Translations under genes and position numbers: made by a program
In this document: positions 35,585 to 47,169 of the stretch, one piece after another
How the letters are laid out: each line of letters begins with the position of its first letter
Position numbering within the stretch: the first letter of the stretch is position 1
The notes under the pieces: model-generated
Databases searched by the model: none
What the model was told of the DNA's origin: nothing
What the model saw: the letters and a program-made list of their open reading frames with translations, nothing else
NCBI RefSeq assembly: GCF_008831285.2
Contig: NC_045141.1
Location: 2,110,001 to 2,174,000, forward strand
Direction of reading: 5' to 3'
Source: Nymphaea colorata
Taxonomy: Eukaryota > Streptophyta > Magnoliopsida > Nymphaeales > Nymphaeaceae
DNA: 64,000 bases

Positions 35585-36479
35585 CATCTCTTCACATCAC
35601 CAAAAATATTTGGTTTTTGGAGTGCTCCAGAAAAATGAAGTTTTATTTTAAATGAGAGAGAAAGAGATTCATCCGTCAGTGCAAGGATTGACCGCTCCTG
35701 GTGCCTTACCGGAGGTAATCAATCCAATAGCTATGTTTATTCTTGATGCATCTCGTTTTGGCTTAAACATCATTTCCATTCTAAATGCAATGTAGTGTTT
35801 GAGAAAAATGTTGAAGATTTTATGTTTCAAGATTTTGAGAAAGTTTTGAAGAATCATTTGAGAGTGTAAAACATTTTGATTTGAAAAATTTTGAATTGAG
35901 ATATCTTTATGAACATAAGTTGAAAACCTTTGAAAATCATTTCTGGAAATCACTTTGGTGTTCTTTTTTGACTTTAAGTAGGTTTTGAGGTTTTGCTCAA
36001 ATTCAGTTACTATCTAGTTAAAACTCCATGTCATCTTGTTTATGTTCTTTTATAGTCGTGCTTGTGATTGTAAGTGATGTCAAGTGAATATGGATGTAGG
36101 AATGCATTAATTCAACATGATTAGAAAGAAATCATTCATTCATACCATGACATTCATCTAAAAGTATTCCTACCATCACATTCATTTAAGTTTCTCATTT
36201 TTATTTATAAGATTGTCATAAATATTGTTATGAAAAGAGAAAAGTTTTTGAAAATGGAATGAGGTTGTAGACCATCAAGCATGATTCTAATATTGGGTCA
36301 TTACTTAATTTTTTGTCTTGGTAAAGTCGACAAATGAGAAGTTAAAACCTTAGATCTTTGGAGAAAAGTATCCAAAAGAATGGAAAAGATGAAATACTCT
36401 CATAGAAAGGAAAAAAAATAGAGAAAGAGATTTTAGAGATCAACAAATAAAAAACTTAAAAAGAGAAGGAGATTCGTAT

Positions 36480-36481
<2 letters not shown>

Positions 36482-36530
<49 letters not shown>
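36482..36530. repeat. (TA)n microsatellite
   Basis: About 24 TA units without interruption. Confidence 0.95.
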
Positions 36531-36532
<2 letters not shown>

Positions 36533-36596
36533 TAAGTATGCGAAAGCTTGTGAAAGATTGTATTAACTAAAATGGAAAGAGAGAAGAAGATCTTAA

Positions 36597-38015
36597 GGGC
36601 CCGTTTGATGCAAAGGAAAAATTTAACGTGATAAATTTACCATGGTAATTTTTTCTGAAAAAATTTACAGGATGAAATTTCTCCCTCTTCCAATCTAAGA
36701 CCCTGTTTGATGTACAAGAAGAATTTAATGTGGTAAATATTTAACGCTGTTTAGTACAAAGGGTAGAAAAATTAAAAGACTTTTTTCAAAACTGTTAGTA
36801 ATTGTTTTTTTACTATGACTAACTAACATTTCCTTTCCCTAGCTGTTTATGTGCTTGTTAAACACATACCAACAAATTGTAGCCAAAACTACACCAGTGA
36901 TTAGGAAATGAAACATCAACACTGAAAGAACTTTTAAAACAGTATGCATCACAGTCCTTCCACTCAGTTCTTGTAAGTTGTATTCTCTACTTCTATCAAT
37001 TCATCATAATTTTCCTCTCTAAATTCAGAAGTGCAAAAGGTAGAAGCTGTAGCCATTCAAATGTCAATATCTTATACTGCATACATGAAGGACTGAGTCA
37101 AGTGCTCCCATAGTGTGTTTGGAAGATTGTACAAGAAATGATTTTTAGGCTTCTAGTTTTTCAATGGATGATATAAAGATGTGATCCCTTGACCTCTTAG
37201 CTGACAGTCCAAGCACTGAACCCAGCAAGAGCTCTGGGTGTCCAATTTTTTTTCTTCTTCTTTAACTCGCCTTGCATAAATCAAAATTCTCTATCGAGAT
37301 ATGCTATTCTGAGTGTCAATTGTTTCCTGAAGTCCTCCGTGTGAAGAAAGAGAGAGCGAGAGAGGATACTAACGACAGAACAAGAGAGCAAGAGAGGAGA
37401 GGAACGAGAGACCGAGAGAGGAGAGGGAAAGAGGAAAGGGGAAGAGGAGAGGGGAAGAGGCGACGTAGGGAAATACCAGAGAAAACAGGAAAGGATGGAG
37501 AGAGCGAAAGAGGAGAGGCTCTGAGAGTGGAGAGGAATGAGAGACTGAGAGAGGAGAGGGGAAGAGGCGACAAAGGGGAAAGAGGAGAGGGGAAGAGGCG
37601 ACGCAGGGGAAATACGAGAGAAAACCAGAAAGGATGGAGAGAGCGAAAGAGGAGAGGCTTTGAGAGGGGAGAGGAATGAGAGACTGAGAGAGGAGAGGGA
37701 AGGGGCGACGCAGGGGAAAGACGAGAGAAAACGGGGTAGGATGGACAGAGCGATAGAGCTGCGAGAGGAGAGGAACGAGAGACCGAGAGAAGAGAGGGAA
37801 GAGGCAAGGGAGAGGAAAGATGAGAAATATCCGTGGTAAAAAGTCCGAGCTCTCACCACAGACTTTTTACCGGGTGAAAAATACCATGATCGTACGAGTT
37901 TTGCAGGGTGAATTCCTTCGCGTTTGATGTACTCAACAGCAATGAGGTGAAATTTAATGGGGATGTACGTTTGTCACCTGCTCCACGACTTTTCACCCGG
38001 CAATCAAACGGGCCC
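36597..38015. mobile_element. PIF/Harbinger-type non-autonomous element (TAA target duplication)
   Basis: A 1,419-bp element. The left end is GGGCCCGTTTGATGCAAAGG and the right end, reversed, is GGGCCCGTTTGATTGCCGGG: a 13-bp perfect terminal inverted repeat. TAA is present on both sides (36594-36596 and 38016-38018). A 3-bp TAA/TTA duplication and GG..GTTTG ends fit PIF/Harbinger. The left-end sequence recurs in direct orientation about 107 bp inward ('ccctgtttgatgtacaagaagaatttaa' near 36703). The interior has no transposase and holds the GA-rich tandem repeats 37340-37830. Confidence 0.85.
37340..37830. repeat. GA-rich minisatellite inside the Harbinger-type element
   Basis: At least three copies of a unit of about 107 bp of the form 'gaggagagggga(ag)aggcgacgcaggggaaa.acgagagaaaac..gaaaggatggagagagcgaaagaggagaggct'. 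The word GAGAAAAC is at 37479, 37618 and 37725; the first interval carries a 32-bp internal duplication ('gaaagaggagaggggaagaggcgac'). Because the strand is almost pure purine it stays open in several frames; the 135- to 192-codon ORFs here are composition artefacts. Confidence 0.9.
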
Positions 38016-38017
38016 TA

Positions 38018-38164
<147 letters not shown>

Positions 38165-39262
38165 TTGTAAAAGAAAACATTCAATTTGAAGAGAGAAACA
38201 AAAGATTGTAGAGAGAGAAAATAAAACATATGTATATATGCATTCATGTGTATATACAAATTTGTAAAATAATATGTACAACCATGGAGAGATAAAGATA
38301 AAAAAACATTATCATGTGCACATATACATATATAACATGTATATACGTATATGTCTTTATGAGACTGAAAATCAAGAAATGACTTAAAAATATCTGAGTT
38401 CGATTTTATATATAGGCCAGAGAGGAACTTGGGCTCATGCGAGAGCCTAGGCTAAGTCTCCAAGGCCTCATTAAAGAGAGTTTTTGCTTTCAAAAATCTT
38501 TTGAAAAACATTATTTCAAATATTTTCATACATGAAAATAAAAAATAATTATTTCATTTATTATGAGAGGATATATTTCTCCCACCCTTGGGTATGGAAG
38601 AAAATTAATGAAGAGACATTTTTAATATGTACAAATTCGTGAGGGCTTTCTGGGTTGGACAAATCCCAACCTCAAAATCAACATAATAATGGAGAAGAAT
38701 CCCAACTCAAACACTCATTCTCACCATTCATTCATATATAAATGAGAAAAATCAATCAACTATGCATAAATAATATCTCAAAACAAAGCAACATTCAAGA
38801 GAAGAGAGAAACATGTTTCAATCTAAAATGAAATCTTATTTCATCTTCTCATGCTCTTGGTGAACTCAAGAATAACTTCTTGAATCTGAAAAGGAGGTTT
38901 GAGAGCTATCTTATGTGGCCTTGGGGAGACGAAGAAGGGATGAAATAACAAAAGGAAATTGAGTGAGATATTGATTACATACCTCTAATGAGAATGATTC
39001 AGAAGATGAATCTCTTACTTCAGATGATTTTAGGGTTGCTTTGGGTGAAGCTCCAATGTGACGAAGATATGCCTCCAAAAGATCTTCTTGTGCTCCCTTG
39101 AAAAGTTGGACCTTGAAGAAGCTTGCTCCTAAGATTGGAGAAGAAGAAGAGAAGAAGAGAGAAATGGAGAAAAAAATTTAAGGAAATCTCTAAATCTTCA
39201 AGTATGAGAGCACTAGAGGTTCCCTAAGGGTTAGCTCATGCCCAAGAGGGAGGATTGTAGGG

Positions 39263-39272
39263 GTATTTATAG
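39263..39272 (-). promoter_or_regulatory. TATA box, minus strand
   Basis: The minus strand reads TTCTATAAATACCCC, a textbook plant TATA box. It is followed by 'acaatcctccctcttgggcatgagc' and pyrimidine-rich leader-like sequence. It points toward the gypsy gag/pol on the same strand and is best explained as the LTR promoter. Confidence 0.5.
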
Positions 39273-40400
39273 AAGTTTTGGAGCAAAAACTCAAAATTTG
39301 AATTTTTTTGAATATGACAAGATTTTAATGCAAATTTTAAGTATTTTTTGAATAATTTTAATTTTTTTAAAATAAGTTTTGACTAAGTGGGATTGACCAT
39401 TAACCCTGCAAATATCCATTTAGGGTATGGGCAGGGTTATTGCCCATCCAACAGGGTTAAAACCTACCTCCAAGGGGCAGTTTTTATCACCAAAAGGGGG
39501 CGTACGCGGCCGGCTTGGCCGTTGTCGCGCGCAACGCACTGCCACGTGCACGCGATCACGCTGCCGCGCACGACATGCAAATTTTTTTAATGCGAAATAA
39601 ATATGAAATGAAATATGATTAAATAAAATAAAAATAAAATAAGATAAAAAGGGATAAATAAATAAATAAAAGGAGCTGTTCATATAAAAAACATAGAACC
39701 ATTTTTTTATTTAAAATATGTATAAAATTGGTTTCTCTTACAAATGGGTGGCCGACTTTGGTCTCCTTCTAAATCCAGATTGGGTTTAATTGGTCGCCAA
39801 CATGTTCTAGTGATGATTTAGGCTCAAAAACATATTTTTGACATCAGAGCGAGATATATACTCAAAAGAAGGGTCTATGCATGCGTGTGCGATGCTTGAT
39901 AACAACAAAGTTTGTGGTTTTGATCTCTGCATTGGATCTTGAGTTTGAAATTCTTGATTTGGATCTGGACTTGTATTTTGGATCTAATTCAGATCCGATG
40001 GTTGGGTTTTGGATTTTAACTTGCATCTAACGTTTGGGTTTTGAATTTGAATTTTGTGTTTGGATTTGGAAAAGGGTTTAGAGATTCATTTTGGATCGAA
40101 TAGTCGTGAACTTGTTTTGGGTCTTAGATTTGACTTAGGGTCTAAAAATAATATCTTTTGGAATAAATTTGGGGTGATAACACACACTCTTGACTGACCC
40201 ACGCCTGGGAAGGCTGGCCCAAGCCAAAAACACATACGAAGGGTCCAAGCCATGAACTGTGGGCCTCAACAAACGATAGATCCAAAATCAAGGTTCATTC
40301 CAAATCTATTTGAAGTTCATGAACCGGATCCAAAGTAGAGAATGAATCCTGCATGGGCTTGAAAGACCTTATCCGATTCAATCGTAAGCACAAAAAGAGG

Positions 40401-41415
40401 AGAGATCGATGAGGCAGGTCAACAATTGTGGGCTGTTGTGAGTTGCCCGCCAAGTCCATGCCCAATAAATTTGAGGTTGTATTCTATGCAGGTACGTCTC
40501 ATACAGGTGAAGGAAGGATGATATTGGTATTTCTCTTTCAACAATAAGGCTGATGCATACGGTGCAGCACTTTCAGCCATCATTTTTGTACTTTCAAAAG
40601 GAAGGCACGTTTTGGCCAAGTCTCATGAGGAAACTTGCATGGGTCACAAAGAGGCCCTTGGAGCACACAAAGATTGGACCAGCATTTTGCTGGCTGTGGG
40701 GATAACAAATTCATCAGCATCATTTTGCTTACCCATAATGCAGTGAAGATAGTTTAAATAGAAAGCGAATAAATGCAATGGAACCTGCGTCGAACCCACC
40801 ATTACCCGCAACCACACCCGATCGGCATTGCTTCTGTGCCCGGTGCCCCTACCCACACACTATGAACTCGCACCACCGCACCGCACCCGCATCGACCCGC
40901 ACCCATAATATGCTGACTCGGGCGCTTTCATTAACCATGGGTGATTTTTCCACACCAGCCTTCTTTTGTCTCAGATTTACAAGTATCTGCAACTGACTGC
41001 AACTGCGAGCCACGGCTCTTATAGTTTAGTGGTTTCTTTGAAAATACCCTCCCCATCAATTAATTTTTAAGGTGTTTGAAAAAAAAAATTATTATTATTG
41101 ATTTTGTCCGATGCTATGGACCCAAGAAAAGAAATGATGAAGGCACATCAAAAAGGAAGAAACAAACCGTGGTTTTAGCTAGCCTTGCCCCTTATTCTAT
41201 TGTTTGCGAGTTTTATTTTTATTTATTTATTTAGAATATCTGCCTAGCTCGGATACCGAATTTAATTCTTGATCCGATGATGATAATATCTCTCATGCAT
41301 GTTTAGCCGGGAAAATCTGATTTGAGCAACTCACTTTCTCATTGTACGTAGACCACGAAGATGAATGAACTTGAGTCTTAAAATTACTTAAAAGAGAAAG
41401 TTAGTCGGACTTCTC
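40401..41415. other. Non-coding DNA, no gene seen
   Basis: Includes a GC-rich stretch at 40780-40930 with repeated 'cacccgca / gcacccgc' words and no coding signature. ORFs are short and overlap on both strands. Confidence 0.45.
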
Positions 41416-41418
41416 TAA

Positions 41419-41747
41419 CAGCCTGTTTGGATGGAGGGAGAGGGAGGGAAAAGAATGAAAAGAAAGGTTTTTCCTGTGTTTTGGATGACTAATTAATATG
41501 GAAGGAAAGAAAGGAAGGAAAGAAAGGAAGAACTAATAAGTGTGTTTGGATGCAAGGAAAATGAAAGGAAAGGAAGGGGAAGAAAATGATTTTTTAATGC
41601 AATTTCAATCCCTCCGAAAATGGAGAGATTGGAAAGGAAATGAATGGATGATCATTCCCTTTCTTTTTTTTGCCTTTCCCTCCACATTCCCTTCCTTTCC
41701 CTTCTATTCATTCCTTTTCCTCTCTTTCCCTTTATCCAAACATTGCG
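41419..41747. mobile_element. Tourist-like (PIF/Harbinger) MITE
   Basis: 329 bp. The left end is CAGCCTGTTTGGATGGAGGG and the right end, reversed, is CGCAATGTTTGGATAAAGGG: imperfect terminal inverted repeats with TGTTTGGAT in common. TAA lies on both flanks (41416-41418 and 41748-41750). The arms are purine-rich on the left and pyrimidine-rich on the right (GGAAAGGAAGG versus CCTTCCTTTCC), so the whole element can fold back. It is non-coding. Confidence 0.75.
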
Positions 41748-41750
41748 TAA

Positions 41751-42737
41751 GTAGGTCTGTGATGGGCAACTCCGGGCTTCGACGGAACTCTCCTTGTTGG
41801 TAAGCAATCTTCACGTGTTGCTGGCAAACTTGCATCGATAATAAGGTTCTCCTGGTTGCACATGGAGATCAGTGCACACCACATGTAGGCCAATGTCAGA
41901 CCCAAAACTGTTAATGGGCTTGGTGGCTCCCGAGCGTCCTGGACCAGATTCTCGTCACCCGTGATACACAATTAATAGATAAGCTCTGCTTCACACAAAA
42001 CACAAGGCCCTTGGAAGTATATAGGAATGTCCAACATCACTAACACGACCGGGCACCTGTACTGCTCCAGGTGATTTCTTGGTTGTACGCAACGCGGTCA
42101 AGTACTCTTGTTTACAAATTTTTTAATGATTTTAAGTGCATAATGATGTAGGTCAATAATCTCAAAATCTTGTAATGCTTGTCATCTATATACATATGTG
42201 AGCTTTGGCAAGAGTGACGCTTTGGATCACCTTTCTTTCTCACTTCCCGCATCAATGTCCCAATGTGTATAGAACATTTGCTTGGAAAAGCCCATTGGGT
42301 TCAGAGTTATTGTCTCTGCATATGATCAATGTTGGAGTCCTATAATTCCCATCAAGGATTCAGTGTAAAGGCACATAATGATTTGATTCCATGGGCCTTC
42401 AAGAGAACATGCTTTTGGGGACTATCCTATGGCCTCATCAATGGGTGGAAGTAATTCTTGGAAGTAGGCAGCACATTCTTGTAATACCAGGTTAAGGTCC
42501 TCAATGGGGCTTCTTAGAAGTTCTATAATTGGTGATTTGCATATCTTATGTTTTTTATTGAAAAAGGAAAAAATTTTATACGTCCGTCAGAATGTCCTGA
42601 TGGACTAAAGCGTCAACTTTAAACTTGGAAGTTAGCACCAGAGTTATGATTGTTGACTTAGATCTTAAAAGTTAGAAAACTATTGCTACATGTGTCATTT
42701 GAGAGCCAGTTTCTTTTGCCTCCTATTTTGTGAACAG
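41751..42737. other. Non-coding DNA upstream of the Ca2+-ATPase exons
   Basis: I searched for the preceding N-terminal exon of an autoinhibited Ca2+-ATPase and did not see one. No other family is recognised. Confidence 0.45.
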
Positions 42738-42978
42738 CAAGCTTCACTTTTGCTGAATGCATTACGCCAGTTCCGTTACGTATTGGACTTGAAAAAGGAA
42801 GAAGAAAGATGGGAAGCAAGAAAACAAATAAGGGCACACACTCAAGCAATAAGGATTAGTGCTTTTCTTTATTGCACTTTCATATTGTGTCTTCTTAATT
42901 CAATCTTCTTAAATTTGTTGTTCTTGACATGTCAGGCAGCACTCATCTTTAAAGAGGCTGGCGGAGCTCCATCCCCTG
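42738..42978 (+). pseudogene. Fragment of an autoinhibited Ca2+-ATPase (ACA8/9/10 group): calmodulin-binding exons
   Basis: Exon 1 (42738-42854, after acceptor AG at 42736-42737) encodes 39 residues including 'LLLNALRQFRYVLDLKKEEE' and 'KQIRAHTQAIR'. Exon 2 (42936-42978, after acceptor AG, followed by donor GTATAA) encodes 'AALIFKEAGGAPSP'. This is the N-terminal autoinhibitory, calmodulin-binding segment of plasma-membrane type IIB Ca2+ pumps, with the family exon border before 'xAxLxLNAxRxFRY'. The 81-bp intron between them begins AT instead of GT (GG|ATTAGTG), which would block splicing. No other exon of the pump (phosphorylation site, ATP-binding or membrane parts) is seen nearby, so this is an isolated gene piece, probably moved by a transposon or left by deletion. 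Confidence 0.8.
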
Positions 42979-44250
42979 GTATAATTTGCTATGTAATTCT
43001 GCTGCATATTTTTTGCTTATTACCTCATGGTTAATAAGATTATGTAATCTTGTATTTGTCTCCTTTTGACAATGTTTGAATTGATTTATGACAATTGTGC
43101 TTTTGGCTTTGAATAACTGAGCATTGATACAATGCATGAGTCTGATGTTTTCTCTTAAACACTATCTATATCCTCCTAATGTAATGCTAAATCACTGATA
43201 AAGCTTAAGAGCTAGCATGTTCAAGATGGTTAATTGAAAGACTCTTCCACATCTTGTACTTGAGGAGATTGAGTAGAATGTTGAATTTTTAATTTTATTG
43301 GCCTTGTCCTGCTTAAGTCATTGTGAAAACATGACTACAGCTGATAATGATCTGAACAACTTTGTCCACGATCCACCATGAACTCATTGATGATTGACTT
43401 GTTATAAAAGAACATTCGCTCATTCAGGTTCTTAAGCAAGATGAGCATAAAAGCCACCAGTACAAAGGCCTAATAACAGCCCAATGGAAAGAATACTGGT
43501 TCTCAAGGACAATCACAATCACAATTTCACATTATGTGCCGAGGCAAGGGGTCCTGCCCTCCTTTGTATGTTTCGACATACATCACTGTATTTAAGTGTT
43601 TGTATATAAATACATATATACTTATGCATATATTATGTACATATGGTTGCAATGTGCTTTGTTTATATTTATTTTTGTAACATTTCTTTTTATTTTTACC
43701 TTTTTTTGTTTCTCTTTTGTGCTCTAGCTGTTAGGAGTTCCAACAGTAGTTTTCTAGCTGTTAGGTCTTGGGAGTTCCAACATCTAGTTTTCCAACCATT
43801 GGAAACAAGCCCAACAACGAGCTTCTCTCTCTCTCTCTCTCTCGTGTCTCTTTCTCTCTATAAATATTGTATCATTCTAAGTTAAAGTTATTTGAAGCCA
43901 GTCTTGTATGAATTTTTCGTATGAATACTATTCAGTTTCCATTTTGATTCGTTGTCCTCAATATACTTGGAGTGTGAGAAGATTGTCTTTGTGACTGTGG
44001 TATACTTTTTAATCATATATACATCTAGCAAGGAGAAAAATGATTGGGGCTAATCAGTGGGTAGTCAACAATGTTCCAGGACTCAAGGCCCAAACTTGAC
44101 GAAACCTAAAAGTTGATGAAAAAGCAAAAGTACAAAGAAACAAAGACAAAAAATAAACAATATATTCAAACTGTATATATAGTATAGTATTCTGTGTTCA
44201 AGTATTGTGTTCAAGTATATGTTTGTAATAGTTATGTATACGATGAGAAT
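42979..44250. other. Non-coding DNA with an LTR-promoter-like segment
   Basis: A (CT)n tract at 43822-43845 is followed by a plus-strand TATA box 'TCTATAAATATTG' (43857-43868). This resembles a copia LTR U3/R border but no second copy is present. No coding region recognised. Confidence 0.4.
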
Positions 44251-44259
44251 ACTATGTAT

Positions 44260-44480
44260 TTACATAGATTTTTGCACCCACCTTGAAATTTAGCACCTTG
44301 GAGACAAAGTTCATAAGGTGACATTTAAGGCCAGATAAGCAAGTCCACTTATTTTCTTCAAGTACTTTTGTTAAACAAAATGGCAATTAATCTCTAGGTG
44401 TTTAGTTTGTTCATGAAATCTATGATTTCATGCTTTGTAATTTTTTTTTTATTATCACAATATAATTTGATAGACTTCTA
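44260..44480 (-). pseudogene. Copia RNase H fragment
   Basis: The minus strand near 44475-44405 reads 'KLYCDNKKKITKHE', then after a one-base frame change 'FHEQTKHLEINCHFV' (44410-44365), a stop, and 'QKYLKKISGL'. This is the C-terminal end of copia RNase H (consensus CDN....NP..H.RTKHIE...HF). It is the only recognisable part of this copy. It faces away from the plus-strand copia fragment at 45.1 kb, so the two are separate insertions. Confidence 0.85.
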
Positions 44481-45653
44481 GACAAATTTCCATGTATAGT
44501 AAAAGTTATGTGAGTCGTACAATTTATATTCTTGTAGTTTGTGCTTCATTGCAAATAATGATTAAGAAACTGACTCAGTGTGGTTTAGCAGGCTACCTCC
44601 TAGACTTTTATCCATTGTGGAACTTAGGATAGATAGTATTTAGTATTATTTGGTTATTCTAATGTTTCTTAGGGTTTGAACCTTTTTCATTATGAGGCCC
44701 GAGATCCAATTATATATTCATATATTGTTTTCAGTTGGGTCTACTGATTCTGAGTAAGGGTATCTTTTGTTTGTCATGCTGAGGGTTTCTTTATCAAGAC
44801 AACTCACTTTATGTTTGACCATGATCATCAAACATGTTATACACGTTGTTGTGGGAGAATATTATTTTGCTTTGGTGTTGTCATAAGATACTTATAATCA
44901 GCATGTAATTGGAGATCGATTACTTTATGCCTTCGTCTGTTGATGGTTTGACATTGGCACCTGAGACCAAATGTTTAGACATTAGGGTGCGTTCAGTCAT
45001 CATTCCTTATGGTCTTGTTTTGTGATATCAAGTAAATGTTAACGACAGTTTTTTGTAGGGTTGTGAATCATCCACCTTTTTCTTCATTTTTCTGATTAAC
45101 CTTTAATTGGGCACTATCTTTCATGTATTGATAGAAGACATGTTCAAAGATAAGAATGGAGGGGGATGAAGTAAATGTGACCCAGATGCTGATTACAAAG
45201 CCCTTGCTAATCCTTTCTCGTATGGGTCGACTATTAATTTAGATGATATCAATCATGAGATATGGCCACACATATTCATGATGTCAGTAGTAGGACATGG
45301 AAAAGATTACATTATTAATGAAGAGGATCCTAGTGAGAAGGTGAGAAAATATGCTACTTGAAAGGAGAATAACAACACTGTCATGGGTTGGATCATGATA
45401 GTGTCCAGCTTCATGTTGCCAATTATTTATGTTACTATACTATGGTAAACAAATGTGAGAATTTTTACGTGAGACATACTCCCAAGGTAAGATTGCGAGC
45501 ATGATTTTGCACATGGAACAAGTGATCTTTCTGCTCTAGCAAACAGATCAAGACCTTGCCCAATACTTCTCTTTAATCAAGTCTGCTCATGAAAGATTGA
45601 ATGCTCTTTGACGTCCATGCAAAGCATGTTATAAGACTAATCTGGAGCAGACT

Positions 45654-46312
45654 ATGATGGCTAGATTCTTATTTGGCTTGTCTCCTAATGACACACTTGC
45701 TAAGGTGCAAACGCTCACTAAAGCTGAGATTCCTAATCTTGCAGAAGCTTACAATAGGCTTAGCCACATTGCGGTCACCCTTCCTCAGTCATCTAATGAT
45801 ATCCTTGCCTCAGTGTTGGTGACTACTTGGGGCATGGGCGTGGTTCTTTCATGATACCTCATGGGACTGGTGTTGGCAGAGGAACTGGAGGTTATAGGAA
45901 ACTTCAATGTACATTATGTGGTAGGCAGGGACATGTAGAGGATAGGTGTTGGAATAAGCATGGATGTCCTCCTCATTCATTAGCTTCTTCTCTTGGCAAA
46001 GCAATAGCCCAGACTGCATCTCCCATCGGTGCAACACAAATTGCATCTCCCATAGTAGAGCATCCTCTAGCTACCTTTGCAGATACATTTACTATTACTA
46101 TCAGTCATGCAAAGTATGAACACCTCCTTGCCAAGCGGCTTGGATCCACCTCTGCTTCCACAACTATATCTGATATAGCCTTTTCAGTCGGTATGGTGAT
46201 GAAGGATGTAGGTAACATATGGATAGTCGATTCTTGTAGCCTACATCACTTATATCGCCAACCCTATTCCATTTTTTTTTCTTTCTTACTTTCATCAGTC
46301 TTTTCATGTTAG
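45654..46312 (+). pseudogene. Copia gag C-terminus, zinc knuckle and protease
   Basis: ORF 45654-45854 has 'MARFLFGLSPNDTLAKVQTL' and 'IPNLAEAYNRLSHIA', the gag (UBN2) end. ORF 45827-46312, one frame over, has the zinc knuckle 'CTLCGRQGHVEDRCW' (C-x2-C-x4-H-x4-C intact) and then 'IWIVDSCSLHHLYRQ'. In the latter the protease D-S-G triad has become D-S-C and the A-S-H-H block S-L-H-H, so the protease is dead. A frameshift separates the two ORFs. Confidence 0.85.
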
Positions 46313-46597
46313 ATTGGTAGATGAGAGAACGTCATCTATTGTGGGACAAGGAGATCTCCTACATTACACATTAAGCTCGTTCTTTATGCCCAAAGTTTCT
46401 TAAGAATCTTTTATCTGTAGGCCAACTTACTAAGGAATTAAACTAGAGAGTTATTTTTGACCTTGTTTCTTGTGCATTTCAGGACTTATCAATTGAGAAT
46501 ATGAATGGTGAAGGCTAATGGCAGAGGAGGCATTTATTTATTATCACGACTAGTTGGAGTTGCGATATCATTTATGGAGTCAAGTACTAGTCATTTT

Positions 46598-47160
46598 TAG
46601 TGGCACCTAAGGCTTGGTCATCGTTCTATGTCCAAACTTCGCCATTCTGTTACACAAATTCCTTCTTCAGCCTTTCTATAATGTGAAGCCTATCAACTTG
46701 GGAAGCATTCTCACAACATATTTCCTTCAAGTCAAAGTTCCTTTGATTTTATTCATGTGGATGTAAGGAGACCTAGTTGGAGTTTCAGTCGGTTTAAGTT
46801 GTATTTAACCCTTGTTGATAATTATTCTAGAGTATGATGGGTGTTATGTTTAAAAAAGAGGTTAGAAGTCACTCGTTTTCTCAAAACATGCAAACTTGAA
46901 ATAAAAACTCAATTTGGTTTTTGTAAACTGTGTTCACACTGTTCTGGAATTTAAATATGCCCCATTGATGCAATTTTACAAAGATCATGACATATGTTCT
47001 CAATTCACGTCTGCTCATACCTCCCAACAAAAGGGGTAGCTGAAGGAAAGGACCTACACTTTCTGAATGTTGCTTGAACTTGTGTGCTTCAAAATTACAT
47101 TCTATCATATTTTTGGGGCTGTGCCATTTTACAACATTCTGAGAAGACCCCACATTTATA
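46598..47160 (+). pseudogene. Copia integrase (broken)
   Basis: The pre-integrase block 'WHLRLGHRSMSKLRHSV' (46598-46650) is followed by 'CEAYQLGKHSHNIFPSS', 'FDFIHVDVRRPSWS' (first catalytic Asp region) and 'YLTLVDNYSRV'. Integrase inserts the element DNA into the genome. Stops after the 'SSAFL' and 'SRV' stretches, and loss of similarity after about 47100, mark it as a remnant. Confidence 0.8.
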
Positions 47161-47169
47161 TTCACTCAA

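Larger units (their letters stand above)
30166..35585 (-). mobile_element. Truncated Ty3/gypsy retrotransposon of the Tat/Ogre type (minus strand)
   Basis: Read on the minus strand the order is: a primer-site-like motif (about 35564-35584), an extra ORF (34760-33500), gag (33310-31790), protease (31420-31118), and the segment leading into reverse transcriptase (30380-30166). It then stops: no RT, RNase H or integrase follows. An extra ORF before gag plus a very long LTR is typical of Tat-lineage (Ogre-like) plant gypsy elements. The left edge is an abrupt loss of similarity near 30160. All frames are broken. Confidence 0.7.
45110..47165 (+). mobile_element. Copia fragment: gag, protease, integrase (plus strand)
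   Basis: The plus strand carries the first half of a copia element in order: gag N-terminus (about 45180-45370, 'PFSYGSTINLDDINHEIWPH'), gag C-terminus (45654-45854), CCHC knuckle and protease (45827-46312), and integrase pieces (46598-47160). No reverse transcriptase or LTR is found. Many stops and shifts show that it is old. Confidence 0.8.

Noticed and set aside
37190-37260. Considered as a tRNA gene
   Set aside because: No cloverleaf: the T-arm GTTCRA motif and an acceptor-stem match are missing. No other tRNA-like stretch was convincing in the window.
37272-37859. Long ORFs of 135-192 codons on both strands in the GA-rich region
   Set aside because: Arg/Glu/Gly-rich or Ser/Leu/Pro-rich products come from a nearly pure purine tandem repeat, open on both strands at once. 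They are compositional.
40778-40996. Pro/His/Thr-rich ORF in a GC patch
   Set aside because: Built from repeated 'cacccgca' words; open in overlapping frames on both strands; no family.
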